A model generated the notes under the pieces. The model worked only from the letters and a program-made list of their open reading frames with translations, was not told the DNA's origin and did not search any database. The position numbers and the translations under genes are program-made. Shown here one piece after another: positions 25,011 through 36,972 of a DNA stretch of 64,000 bases. The DNA is from Hygrocybe punicea (taxonomy: Eukaryota; Basidiomycota; Agaricomycetes; Agaricales; Hygrophoraceae), in the NCBI GenBank assembly GCA_963556145.1, contig OY744463.1, positions 3,596,001-3,660,000 on the forward strand, read 5' to 3'. The number at the start of each line of letters is the position of its first letter. The first letter of the stretch is position 1.

Positions 25011-25666
25011 GTTTCCTTTCTTCTCTGATTTCTTGAACAGGATTTGCAGATACCTGACTTGATCATGGCGTCACCCCCAAAGCCCTGTATTACTTCGTTA
25101 TTTTTCCTGAGACGTAACATTTTTGTTTCCGTCTGTTCCAGGACACTATGCACCCAATTTAGTTCTCATGTACAATATATAACATTGCTTGTGAACTACC
25201 GCAGATGCAAGTCAAAATCTCAGGACTGTTACTTTTACTGAACAGAAACTTATGCGTCTTTTTACTTGTCTTACCATGGCACTTAGTATACTCCTTGCCA
25301 GTGATACAGTGGTTCCATCACTGTGGATACATCTAGAGTTATAGTAATTTTGTTGTGGCTTCTAACAAAACTATGTACTGCACGCCTTGAATATACCATT
25401 TCTCAATGTTGGGCAAGAATGCTGCTGCCATAGTCCTTGCCGCTCGTGGTCCCTGTCATCCCTACCATCAGCTGTCAACGCTCAATATCGTCGTTGTCGC
25501 TGTCACTTCCGTTATCAAGCCACCGCCGTCGCTGGACATACATTCATCTGTGTCGTTGAGGCCATCGCCAGCTCGCGTGGGACGAAGAGCGCTCCGTGCA
25601 GGATGGAAACCTAGCCGCGTACGCTGCGAAATGTGCCATAACATGCACTGATAAAATCTCGTAAAT
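25011..25666. other. intergenic stretch without a supported gene
   Basis: 3' flank of the plus-strand deaminase gene. No coding frame with family resemblance is seen; a Pro/Ser-rich frame at 25,406-25,651 looks like chance. Confidence 0.5.
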
Positions 25667-26640
25667 AAATGAGATGTGAGTGCTTTGCGCCGTTACGGAC
25701 TTGTCTTGAATGGAGACCCAGTGATTTTATCTCTTTCTCTTGACACTAGGAATATCTACAGATAGATATGGCACTCTGGAAGCCATATTTAGCTCAGGTC
25801 ATGCAAGGACCGAAACATACCTTTGAAGCAATAAGTCATTATTCTTGCTGGAAGTCGCGAGTGTGGTCGTTCCTGAGGCTGCAGCATCCCGTGAGCAGTA
25901 GGAAAGTGCTAGGTCCTGTAAGCAACCCGTCAGCAACAGGGGGGAATTGTGTGATAGATAAAACATAGCAGCAAGCGGCAATATCAATTGCCATTCGTTA
26001 TCGCGTCCAGTGCTTGAGTTCCGGAATATCTACGGTGTACATGAATGCCAGTAAAGAAAAATATTTAGCAGTTGACCTACAACAAAGTTTAGCATAATGA
26101 TAATTGAAACATGAGAGACTGACCTTCTCAAAACATTCCTCCCGGAATTGGTGTCGCAGGCCAGGATTTTTTAGCCGCCTCCATTTTCGTACATCTCTCG
26201 CCCGATACACATATACCTCATCATGATCTGCTGGGGTACCAGAACCCTCGTTGTCCGCTAAATGGACCGTCAAACTCATCCAGTCCCCGAACGAGTAGCC
26301 ACGGATCGTGTGGCGTTGGTGGCCTCGATGATATCCCTCCCTGAAAACTGCTGTGAGTCCGCGGATTGATTCAGGAAATGATCGCTTACATGTAGCAAAG
26401 CTTTTTTACTTTAGTGGCTTCTATCTCAGCCGAATATCGCGAGAGGACAGTGCGTAATGGTCCTACTGCATCAAAGCTTGGCGACAGGAGTCGTCGGTGC
26501 CAAAGCGATGGTAACGAATTCATAGTCATAAAGACAGAGCAAAGGAAGGTGTTGGTGGTGAGCGAGCGGTGGAATGTGACGGTTGAGGGTCAAGTGTGGT
26601 CAGTGTTGACTTGGTTGAAATATATACCTGTACGCCTGCG
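25667..26640 (-). pseudogene. duplicated gene fragment, unknown family (copy B)
   Basis: Second copy of the 15,225-15,940 block: gtgagtgctttgcgccgtta at the left, then the minus-strand exon-like frame (MSLTVHLAD, then LKNPGLRHQFREECF). It differs from copy A by an extra ~235 bp at about 25,742-25,976 and by a three-codon difference in the frame. The exon keeps plausible splice sites on both sides in both copies, but no flanking exons were found. Confidence 0.5.
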
Positions 26641-26995
26641 TACAAAAGTTTGTTTGAAAAGGTCGCTTTTAAATCAACTTGAATACATGGTGGACTGTCA
26701 GTTGCGCACCATAAGAATAATGTATTGTTAGTACAGACACCCTCCACCCGCACCCAAAGTTGCAGGTACGGGTTATGCCCTGGGCAAACACCGCCCACCC
26801 CACCAACCACTGTTCGACCTGACGACATCCTACGCCGGTCAATGGACACGGCACCGGCTGTGCACCAGGTGGAAATGGGAAGCCGGGGATACGCAGGCCT
26901 TGGTCAGCAAACGACGAGTGGGAGGGGATGGAGACGCACCTGGAGACCAGGGGTCTTGCCCGGTTTGTCTACTTAGTTGAGAGGCAGCCCAGGTA

Positions 26996-27295
26996 GAGTA
27001 GGATGATAAACATCTAAATATTCCTGTGAAATACCATTTTTACACGGTCTTATAGAAGCTCGGCCATACAATATAAGCCATTCTGATGAGCATCTAATTA
27101 TTCCTGTGAAATACCATTTTTTTCACTGTCTTATAGAAGCTTGGCCATACAATATATCAGCCATTCTGATAAATATTTAATTATTCCTTTGCAATGCCTT
27201 TTTTTTTACAACCTTGTAGAACCTTGGCCTATATGGTGGACAGGCCACTATGATAAGCATAAGTCTTATAGAACCTTGACCACACAATATACCAG
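26996..27295. repeat. ~75-bp minisatellite, three to four copies (locus B)
   Basis: Same unit as at 12.9-13.3 kb (tattcctgtgaaataccatt, then gtcttatagaagctcggcc). Copies start near 27,020, 27,100 and 27,178, with a degenerate last one. As in locus A, it is followed by repeat block 1. Confidence 0.9.
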
Positions 27296-27699
27296 GCTCC
27301 GCTCACCTCCTCCTCATCCCTCACGAAACTGTACGTCCGTCAATTGATGTGGTGGCGTGTATTCGTGAGGCAAAAAAGGAGCGATGGTGGTGTTTGTGCA
27401 TCTGCTGTGGCCATCGATGTGATCACCATTCTGATGTGTGTTTGTGAGGTGTAAACGGGAGAGGGACGCAATGTTTTTGCGCACCTTGGAGAGCTCCGTC
27501 GACGCAGCTGTCCTCGTCGCCGCCATAGTCAGTACCCTCGTTGTCCTCGTCTCCGTCGTCTTGGCCTTTGTTTTGGCCATTCCCGGGCTTCGGCTTTACA
27601 ACATGACATCTAGTAATAGTGGCCGTTGGTAAATGAAACCATTTCCAGCAATTTACTAAAAATTTCGGTCTACTGGAAATAATGGTGATACACTAGCCA

Positions 27700-28375
27700 A
27701 GCGGTAAATATTTCATGGCCTACGTTCTATTAGCAAGCGAAGAAAAATCCAGTCCCAACTATTTAAAAGCAAAGACTAACGGCTATAATTAAATAGAATC
27801 CGATACTTTTTGACACGACCCACGAAAAAAGAATGGAGTTGCGGTCAGCAAGCTTCAGGCCTCAGAACGCTAAAGCCGCATGGATCTGCGACGGGCCTCG
27901 TGGGACACATTGCATAGGCTTAACCCGATCCTTGTGATCCCCACGCTTGGAAAAGACCAGGTCGTTGTCAGGGCTGAACCCCCATGGAGATGGATGCGGA
28001 GCAGGTGTCGCTGTCTTGGCGCGAAGTTCCTGACCTAAATCGAAGACAGGGTCAGTTTTGAAAAACAGAGAATGAACCGTGGCCAAAGCAAGTGTATTTA
28101 CGGATTATGTTGTGGCAATAATGGTCCATGTTCTGACGTAACCCCGTCAGTAACCTCATGAGGTCAATCTCGTCGTAACCTTGGCAGCAAAGTCAATTGA
28201 CGGTCATCTTGTTGCTTTCACAGATCTGGGCTCACCAAAAGGGTCTGGAAAGGGATTACCGGTGTCATTCACAAGTCACTCATAAGAACAAATGAATTCG
28301 ACGTACTCTCTATTTCTTCACCAGCGACAAGGAATCCAAAGAAAATGAATGCATGCGGAAGCGCAATTCAGGCAA
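27700..28375. repeat. dispersed repeat block 1 (copy B) with two further shared segments
   Basis: 27,703-27,915 matches 14,262-14,470. 28,020-28,200 matches, in reverse complement, 34,780-34,960. 28,255-28,375 matches 16,560-16,690. The order of shared blocks differs between loci, pointing to nested or rearranged elements. Confidence 0.75.
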
Positions 28376-28388
28376 ACTATTGTTGCAC

Positions 28389-28900
28389 ATGGGATGATAT
28401 ATCACTTACTATGATCTTGGGCCATATTTGGAACGGCGGCAGATGCCCAAGCCCAAGCGTCACGTATACCAAGGTAAGACCGTAGATGAGGGTGACCACC
28501 CACATATGAAAAGAGTACCTAGATTAGTTTGTATGAGTGATTAGTGAACGCACAAGCGGTTGCATGTTGCAATTATGCCAGTCACGAGACATTCCAACGA
28601 GAGGCCTGTAGCAATAAAGTAGAGTGGCGATTGAGATGTGAAGAGAGAGAATACAAAGGGGCGGCCACCCCGGAGCGCCTCGTCCTGCGCCAAAAAGTCG
28701 TAGGATGAACTGCCAGACATTTTTTAAGTACATGTTGTTGTTGGCTTGATTGCTTCGAACGTCGAACTGAAAGTTCCGGGCAGAGATGGTGGTTGCGGCG
28801 TGGGATGTGAAATCGATTTCTCGACGACTTTAACGTGTTAAAGGCGGTTGCAAGCGACCGAGTTGTCATTATGCTATGACTGTATTCACTTATTTCGTGC
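28389..28900 (-). other. exon-like hydrophobic fragments, unresolved
   Basis: Minus-strand pieces encode hydrophobic stretches such as MWVVTLIYGLTLVYVTLG and PLCILSLHISIATLLYCY with possible GT..AG boundaries. They could be remains of a membrane-protein gene. I could not assemble a start-to-stop model, and the family is not recognised. Confidence 0.2.
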
Positions 28901-28988
28901 TTTGCATCTGCTCCTCATTGCTAGGTAGGTAGCAAAATTTTTGAGTACATTCACCAGAAATCCAATAGAGCGAATCACAATCCATATC

Positions 28989-31900
28989 CTACCCATACAT
29001 GTCATCCATGGCCAGAACCATCTCATCATCACTGAATTCTTCACGCTCCCGGTCGGCATGCCCATCACTCAAATCATCGGCATCTTCCCAATCATCCCGA
29101 CTTCGTTCCCATTGTTCGGTATCGGATCCTTCTTCATTGAACGCCTGGTTGTTGTTTGCACCTGGATCTAAGTTTTCAGGGACCGCTGGCGTCACTTCCG
29201 ATTCCATATCGCATTCAACAGAATGGGAAGACCGATTGGAGGGTGCGACCCTGCTCGAAGCTTGACCATGTGTATAGGTATGCCCGACGGCGAGACCCCA
29301 GTGATAGCGCATGGTCATATCGCGGTCCACAAATCTACAGGAGAGAAAAAAATTGAGTACCTGAGAGTATACTATCAAACCATTGTAGGACCTGTCAATG
29401 TAGTAGTAAAGCCAGTCGTTCGAATCAGCCGCACAGCGTGACAGGCCTACCCCATCACGATGGACTCTTCCTTTTGCAAACCTGGGCATAACGTGGCATC
29501 CCCGCAATACATCCCTTGGATCTACAAATCCAAACGCACCATCACTTGCCATTGGGGGAAATCGAACACAATCCAAACGAAGGTCTTCCCAAGCAACGCC
29601 ATGGCTTCCTACATATTGGAACCATCACACCCATAAGAACTCCAGCTTTCTTGGCCAATAGTCCAGCATCCCAGTTCCTGTGTAAATAATGTTTGTGTGG
29701 AAAATTCCAAGAACGCGTGCATATAAAAATGGATGGTTTGCATTCCCCTCAAGGTCTTCGGGATTTGCAAGGAGCGTGATATCACAGTGGGAGGTGTTGG
29801 GATTGACCACATCCTGACATCGTCGAACATCATAGGTCGTGTAATTGAATCGGGCGAGATGATGGCGGTATATGCGATCATGTTTGAACAGCACCGAGTT
29901 GCAGGCAGTTTGGATAGTCTCATGTGGTTCGGTGAACAATAGGTCTGCTAACCCATAGTTGAAAGGCTGGGATGGAATGCCATCCGCCGTGGAAGCTTCT
30001 TCGGACAAGACAGCTTTGATTCGAGGAAGTAAATGATCTTTGAGTTTCGGAATGAAGTCCTGGCAATGAATAAGCACGACTTAGTTTGTCTCGGTCACGA
30101 GCATGAGCCAATACCTTGACCGCAGGATCACCTGCATGTTTCTGCAAGAAAAGCGGGATACTCTCAGGAAAATTTTGAGATTTCCCAATATTGTGATGCA
30201 CGTCAGGTTTATTGGAGACGTCCTCTTGCGTAGTCTTCCCCACCTTTCGGTATTGTTCGCGGATACGACGGATACGGGTCTGCCGCCGCTCGATGCGCGT
30301 CATTTGCTGAATAAACCGTTTGTGACTTGTGCGGGTATACCATGCTTTTGGCGAGCGGTGCTCCAGTTCACCCTACAAAGCTATTCAGAATAAATCATTT
30401 TCGGTTTGGATTTGAAGATACTTACCGGCTCTGTTGAGTAAGAGTCTGTGGTGCCATATCTTCTAATTGTAGCAGTGTAATCACCCAGGGCGTGAGCCTT
30501 GTATGTATTGAGATTGAAATGCTTAAGACGTCGAGCATTAGTCCTCGGATCGACAGTGTCAGAACCGGAGCGACGGCCTTCGGTATTATTTTTCTTTGCT
30601 GCCTCTTTAGCTTGCCGGCGAATGCGTGCGTTGAGCTCCCGTTCAAGCTCCCGAGTCACGAAGGCAGAACATGTCGTGTCGTTGAATTCGCGAAGTTTCT
30701 CACCCAAAGAAATTGTGACGGCATCCATGACGTCGAGAGTCAAGTCATTGTGCATCCGTAATTTGGCCAGGCTGTGCCAATGTGCCGCCACAAACAAGAG
30801 ATCCAAGATCTGTTGATTGTGCGGTTCTGGAAGCAATCCTTCAAAAACAGGAATAGCACACTGATCGACATATAATGAATATGGTAACCTGAGAAGACTT
30901 TATCATACCTGCAAGAGATTCTCGTAATCCCGGGCAGCCATGTTTTTCAGTTCAGAACAATTAACTGGGAATCGTCGGATCGCATCCCTTCCAAAAGAAG
31001 GGAGTTGCCGATAGCTTCGTCCATAATTAGGATCGGCGACAGCAATACATCAATAAATGTCTTACCGACGATCTAATTCTGCAACCAAATTTGCTCCCTG
31101 GTGCGATTCCAGAATCCGCAGGAGATGGATGAAGAGGCTTTTCCAAATGCCCAGCTCCATTTCATGCAATAAATCGACTACCAGCATCAAGTACAAAACG
31201 AAGCCGAAGCGTCCCAGTCTACCAGAAAAGGCATTCTAAATCACAAGAGTTAATTGCGAAAGTTAAGCATAACATTATTATAGCAACAGACATACTAGGT
31301 TTGGAACCAAAGAAGTCTCTTTCAGGAAATTATCCACAGCTGTACTATTCACTTGTTGGTGCCTTTCATATATTAGCTTCCGAGCAGCGAAAACCAAGTT
31401 CTGTCGACCACGATCATCGACGCGAGCCAATGTTACCCGACGTTGTATATCCGAAGCTGTCCCAAGGTTATGAAAGTGTGACATCGGGGTGAGACACCGT
31501 GGACAAGGGCAAAGGGCAGGCATTTTATGAATACTAGCGAGGAGGATTCTGTGTAAAGATTGCTGTGTCAGTTCATTCCAATTGGTCACGGTTGTGAATA
31601 GATGGCGTACTTCTCAGGATAATCCGCAGAATAGGTGAATATTCGGGGGTAGAATCGTCTTGTAATCCCGTCACAGCATGTAATAACGATGCCGTGCACC
31701 CAAGCTTCCAGAAACTCATCATCAAGTAGAATCATCCATTGGGCGTGCATGAGCTCCCGAGCGCAGTGCGCCATGAATTGATCACTGGGTTCTTTTCCCC
31801 CTGCTGTCTGCTTGGTGGCAAAATCCTTGAAGGCCCCAGGAAGCTATTGCATAGATGATCAGCCATGATCCGGCAATCAGCGAACATATGGCACCCACCG

Positions 31901-33301
31901 AATGAAAATACGCAATGTGGTGACAGAGATGGCATGAGGGTTTACACCGGTAATATTTGGATTCGTTTCCGAAAAACATGTAAAGGGGCCAAATCTTCGC
32001 ATCACCAAAAGATGTCAGGTGCGTAACATCAGACCAGAACATCAGTGCAACGACCACGCGTGGAAGTGAGCAACCTGGCTCTGCAGGAGAATCTTGCAGT
32101 TCGCGATGGGCATCGATGAAGGCAGGAGATGTGTACAGTTCACCCTGAACGCGCACCGGGTGAGGAACTTCGCCCGGCTGCCAATTCAGCTCGAATGGTT
32201 CGTAATGAAAATGCCGATGATTTCCTGTTGAGTTCGAAAGCTTTTCCCGAATGACCGAAACCAGACTGCGGTGATAGAAGTCGTCAATCGTGTAACTTTG
32301 AGGACCAGCGTCAGGATCTGGGGAGACGCCACGGCGAAGCTGATAGGGTACTTCAATTGTCACAGGCGTATGTTTCCATCCAGCATCCTCATCCAACCAT
32401 TCTTCATCTTCACCGCTTGCTAGAATATTATTGATCTCACTCCATTTGGTGTCTCGAACGGCTGCAGGCTCGAAGCCACAATGTCCAACAATGTCCAAAA
32501 GCTCATTAAAGCTAGACTGAGATTTCTGGACGCCGCCATTCCAATACCAGTCGCCTAAGCGGAATGAGCTGTGGTTCGGATAAGGATAAAATGTTGGTGG
32601 AGCGGATGTGGAAGGGGCTTGAGATGGGATATCAGATAACTCGTTGCACTCCTCTGGATCGTGTGAAGGCAATTCTGCAGTGTGGTACAGCCATGATAGC
32701 CCGAATATGTTGCGTACTGTCCTGAACACTTGGCACAGTCGACGGCGTACCGCTCCTGAGCTCGAGCCCAACGACGAACTTGAAGCCGTTCTATTGTTTG
32801 CCGTTGACTGCGAAGTAGACGCGATAGAACGGATGAGGGATGGCGGTGGTAAAAGTGGTGGCGGTTGCGGCAGTGGATCTCTGAATCATAGAGGGAGTCG
32901 ACGATTAAGTCTTCAGGTCCATGGTGCACGCTCCATCATAGACATATGGGAGTCATTGGCTTGGTTTTCATCATCCGGAACAACACCAATCTACAAACAA
33001 CGTTTAATGAGCGGTTATCTTTCTTCATCCTCAAAATAGGTACCTCGATTGCAACCACTGGGTCTGCTGCCTGGGGTGCCAAACCCACCAGAGGCACTTC
33101 ATCAGTCTCCAAAGACAATGAAAGAAGTCGACGCCTCTTGGGACCTTTCCAGAGCTGTTTTGCCTTGTCCAGAGCACTGGAAAGGCGCTTCTTCGACGAT
33201 TGGCAGGTGCGCTTGTGGTTGGTGAAAGCACTGAGCTGCCGGAAAGATCGGCCACACACACAAACTGACTCCACACTCCGTCCAAGTAAGGGCACACTCA
33301 T
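28989..33301 (-). mobile_element. Plavaka-type (CACTA-like) DNA transposase, near complete, one nonsense codon
   Basis: A multi-exon transposase gene of the agaricomycete Plavaka kind. The N-terminus from 33,301 has a C2H2-like finger (CVCGRSFRQLSAFTNHKRTC) and a basic patch. The core follows at 32,771-31,782: FRLGDWYWNGGVQKSQ, EEWLDEDAGWKHTPVTI, FHYEPFELNWQPGE, VVVALMFWSDVTHLTSFGDA and CKPSCHLCHHIAYF. Then come FEAWVHGI-like and FYPRIFTYSADYPEK (about 31,700), CPCPRCLTP (about 31,500), DLLHEMELGIWKSLFIHLLR (about 31,150) and AHWHSLAKLRMH with YKAHALGDYTATIRRYGTTDSY (30.8-30.4 kb). The acidic C-terminus ends at MDDMYG. Short introns separate the blocks. In the Pro-rich linker an in-frame TGA at 32,888-32,886 breaks the frame where CGA would fit (inference). 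No terminal inverted repeats were identified. Confidence 0.75.
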
Positions 33302-33589
33302 ACTAGTGGGCAGGTTCCCGCGAACTTCAGGACCGGTGCGGGTTTATGACAGCGGATGAATCATTGGTAGGGCGTCCGTGACTCAGACGAGTGAGTCAAG
33401 TAGGATTCAAACCCAGACTCGCAGATGGCTTAGTTATGATCATTTGTTTGAGGCTGAAAATTGTATGAACTCGAAATTCTACTGTACACATGATTTAAGA
33501 AGGCAACTACTGCCGTGACGATGTGAGTAGGATTAAAACACGAACTTGAAGGGCTTATAAAGGTGTATCTCCGATGTTCGAAGCATACT

Positions 33590-34075
33590 GTCAAAAGAGT
33601 AGGAGTTGGATGCTCACCATGGCCCTCCGCATTGCACACCATGATGCGCAGTCACCGCAGGCCTGTTCCCAGTGGTTGACCTGCAAACTTGGCATGAAGT
33701 TGAGGGTCTTCCCAACAGTTCAAGTGACATTTCCTCATGGTGAATGGTCAGCGCGAGAAACAGGGCATCACTGTCAGCATGCTCTACAACAAGATTGTGG
33801 TGAGACGCATACACCCCAAGCGGTGTGCAAATCAGCTGCGTGGAGTCAAACGGATCACTAACCTCGTCCGCCTGCTCATCATTGACGAGATCCACCTCTT
33901 ACATGACGACCGTCACATGTGGGCCTGTGCTCGAAGCTGTCAATTCGTATGCAGGACATACGAGCAAGTATCTAATTTATCGGGCTGTCGGGAAGTTGCA
34001 ACACTCCTCTGTGTCGATCCCAACCAGGCTGGTCCAGTTTTCCATTACATCCACATACTACTAGCTAAATTATAA
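33590..34075 (+). pseudogene. Brr2/Ski2-like splicing helicase fragment
   Basis: The frame encodes LVRLLIIDEIHLLHDDR, the DEIH-box segment typical of the Brr2/Slh1 helicase group. Conserved downstream residues (GPVLEAV) appear in another frame after a shift at about 33,915, and further helicase-like remnants (VATLLCVDP) follow in the first frame. Start, stop, the remaining helicase motifs and the Sec63 parts are missing. It is a decayed fragment inserted next to the transposase, perhaps carried there by it. Confidence 0.7.
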
Positions 34076-34963
34076 AGCGGTCACAACGACTATGATCATG
34101 GCTGGATTATTATTATCATTGAAGTAAAGAAACAGAACTTAAATGTCACACGCCTGTCTTTGTCGCAAACTTGTTTAGGGCAGGCCTCCAAAATCACGTG
34201 AAGGAGTGGCCTTGCCGCAATTATTAATAATAGTATCATTACGGTGAGGGTTCGGCGATAGTTTAACAAGCCTGAGCAGTACCCGCTTACATTGTAAATT
34301 CACTACCACCTACTAGTACTACCAGTAAATTTTTGAATTATGGACTTAGAAACAGTGAAAATGTATATTACAACGATCTTGATGACTGAACTTTAAGCTT
34401 CTCGGATTTTCTTCCGCCAATGAATGGGCTGTTCCAATCCAAAGAGTGAATCTCAGGCTAGAGGAACAATCTGCGGAATGTATCATAGAAAGCAGAGAAC
34501 ACCCTATTAGGGCTCAGGTAGGGTGAACTTAGAACAGAATCCGGAGAGCTGCTCCGGGATGTGCGCTGGACTTGCAAGTGCAATTCCTGTATGAGGACCT
34601 CTAGCTGGCCCTACTGCAATAAAACGTGAGCTGAAGCTTGAAGCCGTATTTTTTTAGCCACCCATCCGAATGTCATGCACAACAATTAGTTTTAAACCCC
34701 CCACCTACATCGTAGTATTTGCCTCGTTTAACCATGTACACCGTAGACTTGGTTGTTTTTAATCCTCAAGAAATGACTATAATTGACTTTGCTGCGAAGG
34801 TTACGACCTCGTGCACGTGAGGTCCAACCACCCCTTTTTCGTTGCTGACCGGGTTATCGTCAGAACATAATCCGTAAATACACTTGCTTTGGGAACCGTT
34901 CATTCTCTGTTTCTCAACACTGATCCTGTCTTCGATTTAGGTTAGGCACTTCACGCCAAGGAT
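34076..34963. repeat. gene-free stretch with inverted repeat copies
   Basis: 34,624-34,690 is the inverted partner of 22,622-22,682. 34,780-34,960 is an inverted copy of 28,020-28,200 (tccgtaaatacacttgctt; ctgtcttcgatttaggt). No coding frame was found. Confidence 0.65.
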
Positions 34964-35795
34964 GTCATTGGCATTCCGTAAAACCCGCTCACGCCGCTTT
35001 CCATCCCCTGTATTTCCTTTGCAGCCACCGACCGTAGGCAATGCGGCCTTGGCGGAATGGTTTAGAGGGCCCTGTACTGCTGGGCCAGTTTCTGGAGGGT
35101 CAAGGATCCCAGGAAGGAAACACTCGTTGTGAAGGCCAAATACGACCGGTTTCTCTCAGCAGCTCGTATTCAATAGCCAGCACTGCCTCAACTTTCGGGC
35201 GAGGACGCCCTCACGAGTCGGATATCATCCATCGATTCCTCCCAGCTTGTCATCGGCATTCCGTTCTAAAACCCGCTCATGCCGCTTTCCATCTCCTGTA
35301 TTTCCTTTGCAGCCACCGACCGTAGGCAATGCCTTGGCGGAATGGTTTAGAGGGCCCTGTACTGCTGGGCCAGTTTCTGGAGGGTCAAGGACCCCGGGAA
35401 GGAAACACTCGTTGTGAAGGCCAAATACAACCGGTTTCTCTCAGCTCTCGTATTCAATAGCTAGCGCTGCCTCAACTTTCGGGCGAGGATGCCCTCATGA
35501 GTCGGATATCATCCATCGATTCCTCCCAGCTGGTCATCGGCATTCCGTTCTAAAACCTGCTCACGCCGCTTTCCATCCCCTGTATTTCCTTTGCAGCCAC
35601 CGACCGTAGGCAATGCCTTGGCGGAATGGTTTAGAGGGCCCTGTACTGCTGGGCCAGTTTCTGGAGGGTCAAGGACCCCGGGAAGGAAACACTCGTTGTG
35701 AAGGCCAAATACGACCGGTTTCTCTCAGCTCTCGTATTCAATTGCTAGCGCTGCCTCAACTTTCGGGCGAGGACGCCCTCGCGAGTCGGATATTG
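34964..35795. repeat. tandem triplication of a ~285-bp unit
   Basis: Three consecutive near-identical units; the shared word tgtatttcctttgcagccac starts at about 35,009, 35,297 and 35,581, so the period is 284-288 bp. Each unit contains an open stretch reading YCWASFWRVKDPGK then KYDRFLSALVFN on the plus strand, preceded by an AG that could be a splice acceptor. It may have been an exon before it was multiplied. The origin was not recognised. 35,800-36,970 beyond it holds no supported gene. Confidence 0.85.
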
Positions 35796-36972
35796 AAATG
35801 CATGCAACAATAGTAAAGGTGGGCAGGCGTCAACGTGACTCTGCATTTATGGTGACGTCCTCGACAGCTCCTAAACAGAGCTCACTCGCTTTCATGCACA
35901 TGATGACTGACACGGATCTTGTGACCTGTGCGGGTTTCGGTCGGTTTCTCGTAAAAAAGGTGAGTCCTGCACGTTATATATATTACCCATTTTTGTTCGG
36001 TTATTTCATCACTCAAATGTTGGCTCACATCCGCGTGACGCAACCTTACCTTTAACACAACAGCAACAACCGCAGACAACGGCAGAAGACAAAGAGAAAT
36101 GCAGCGGGGAGTGGTGCACCCACCCCCGCTGCCATAGATAGATAAGTTTTTATTTGTTCTATCTTACAACACCTATCACCAACCGCGACAACGCACAACG
36201 TATAACGCCCACACCACACCCATACCCACATCCACAAAGCAAACACAAACGCGAACGCGAAGACTAACCATCCCTCCCACAACCACAGCGGCATGTCATC
36301 AATGACCACGCCCACTCCCGTTAGGCGACATCCACATGTCAGCACCATTTGTGCCGACATCCCACATGGATCACCACGGCCAACGGCTCTCCAAATGCAC
36401 CTCGCGGACACACTCTGTCACGTCAATTGACGTCGGTGTGGCAACCGCGAGGTACCCAGGAGGGTGACACGGATGACGACGACGTATTGGTGCCGACGGA
36501 CATGGGGTGGCAACAGTTAGTAGGGTAAGCAGGTGTTCCTACGTCCTACGCCTGACCATCTCTCAATTTTATTTTAATAATACTTATCATAAATTTTCTA
36601 CATAGTGAGTGACCTGCGGCCCCGTACTCGGCGGGCACGGGTTTTGACGGGTACGGGTACGGGTCGTGGGAAAAAACCTGTGACAATCATTACACAATGA
36701 CTTGGACATCCCAGCTGTATTGGCTTCTCACGGAGGCCGGAGCAGTCAAATTTGTCGTTATACGACAGGTCAAGCTGGTCAGTGAGGGGAAGGTGCACGG
36801 GGCCGAGGTGGTATCACAAGGCCGTATTAGGTTGTGTAATGTTGCTGCTCTTGTGCTATTTGCATGAATATATCAAGTTGAACAAGTGATCTCTGTTTAC
36901 AACTAAGTAATATCGATAACATGAACTGTGGGATCCCAAGTGGGAATGATAATAAACTAGCCAACTCCAGTC

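Noticed and set aside
35030..35330. tRNA-like look of the ccttggcggaatggtttaga word in the tandem repeat
   Set aside because: No cloverleaf with an anticodon arm and a TTC-loop box could be fitted.
36052..36420. Hydrophobic Val/Trp/Leu-rich minus frame
   Set aside because: Antisense of a cac/ccacac-rich simple sequence; composition artefact.
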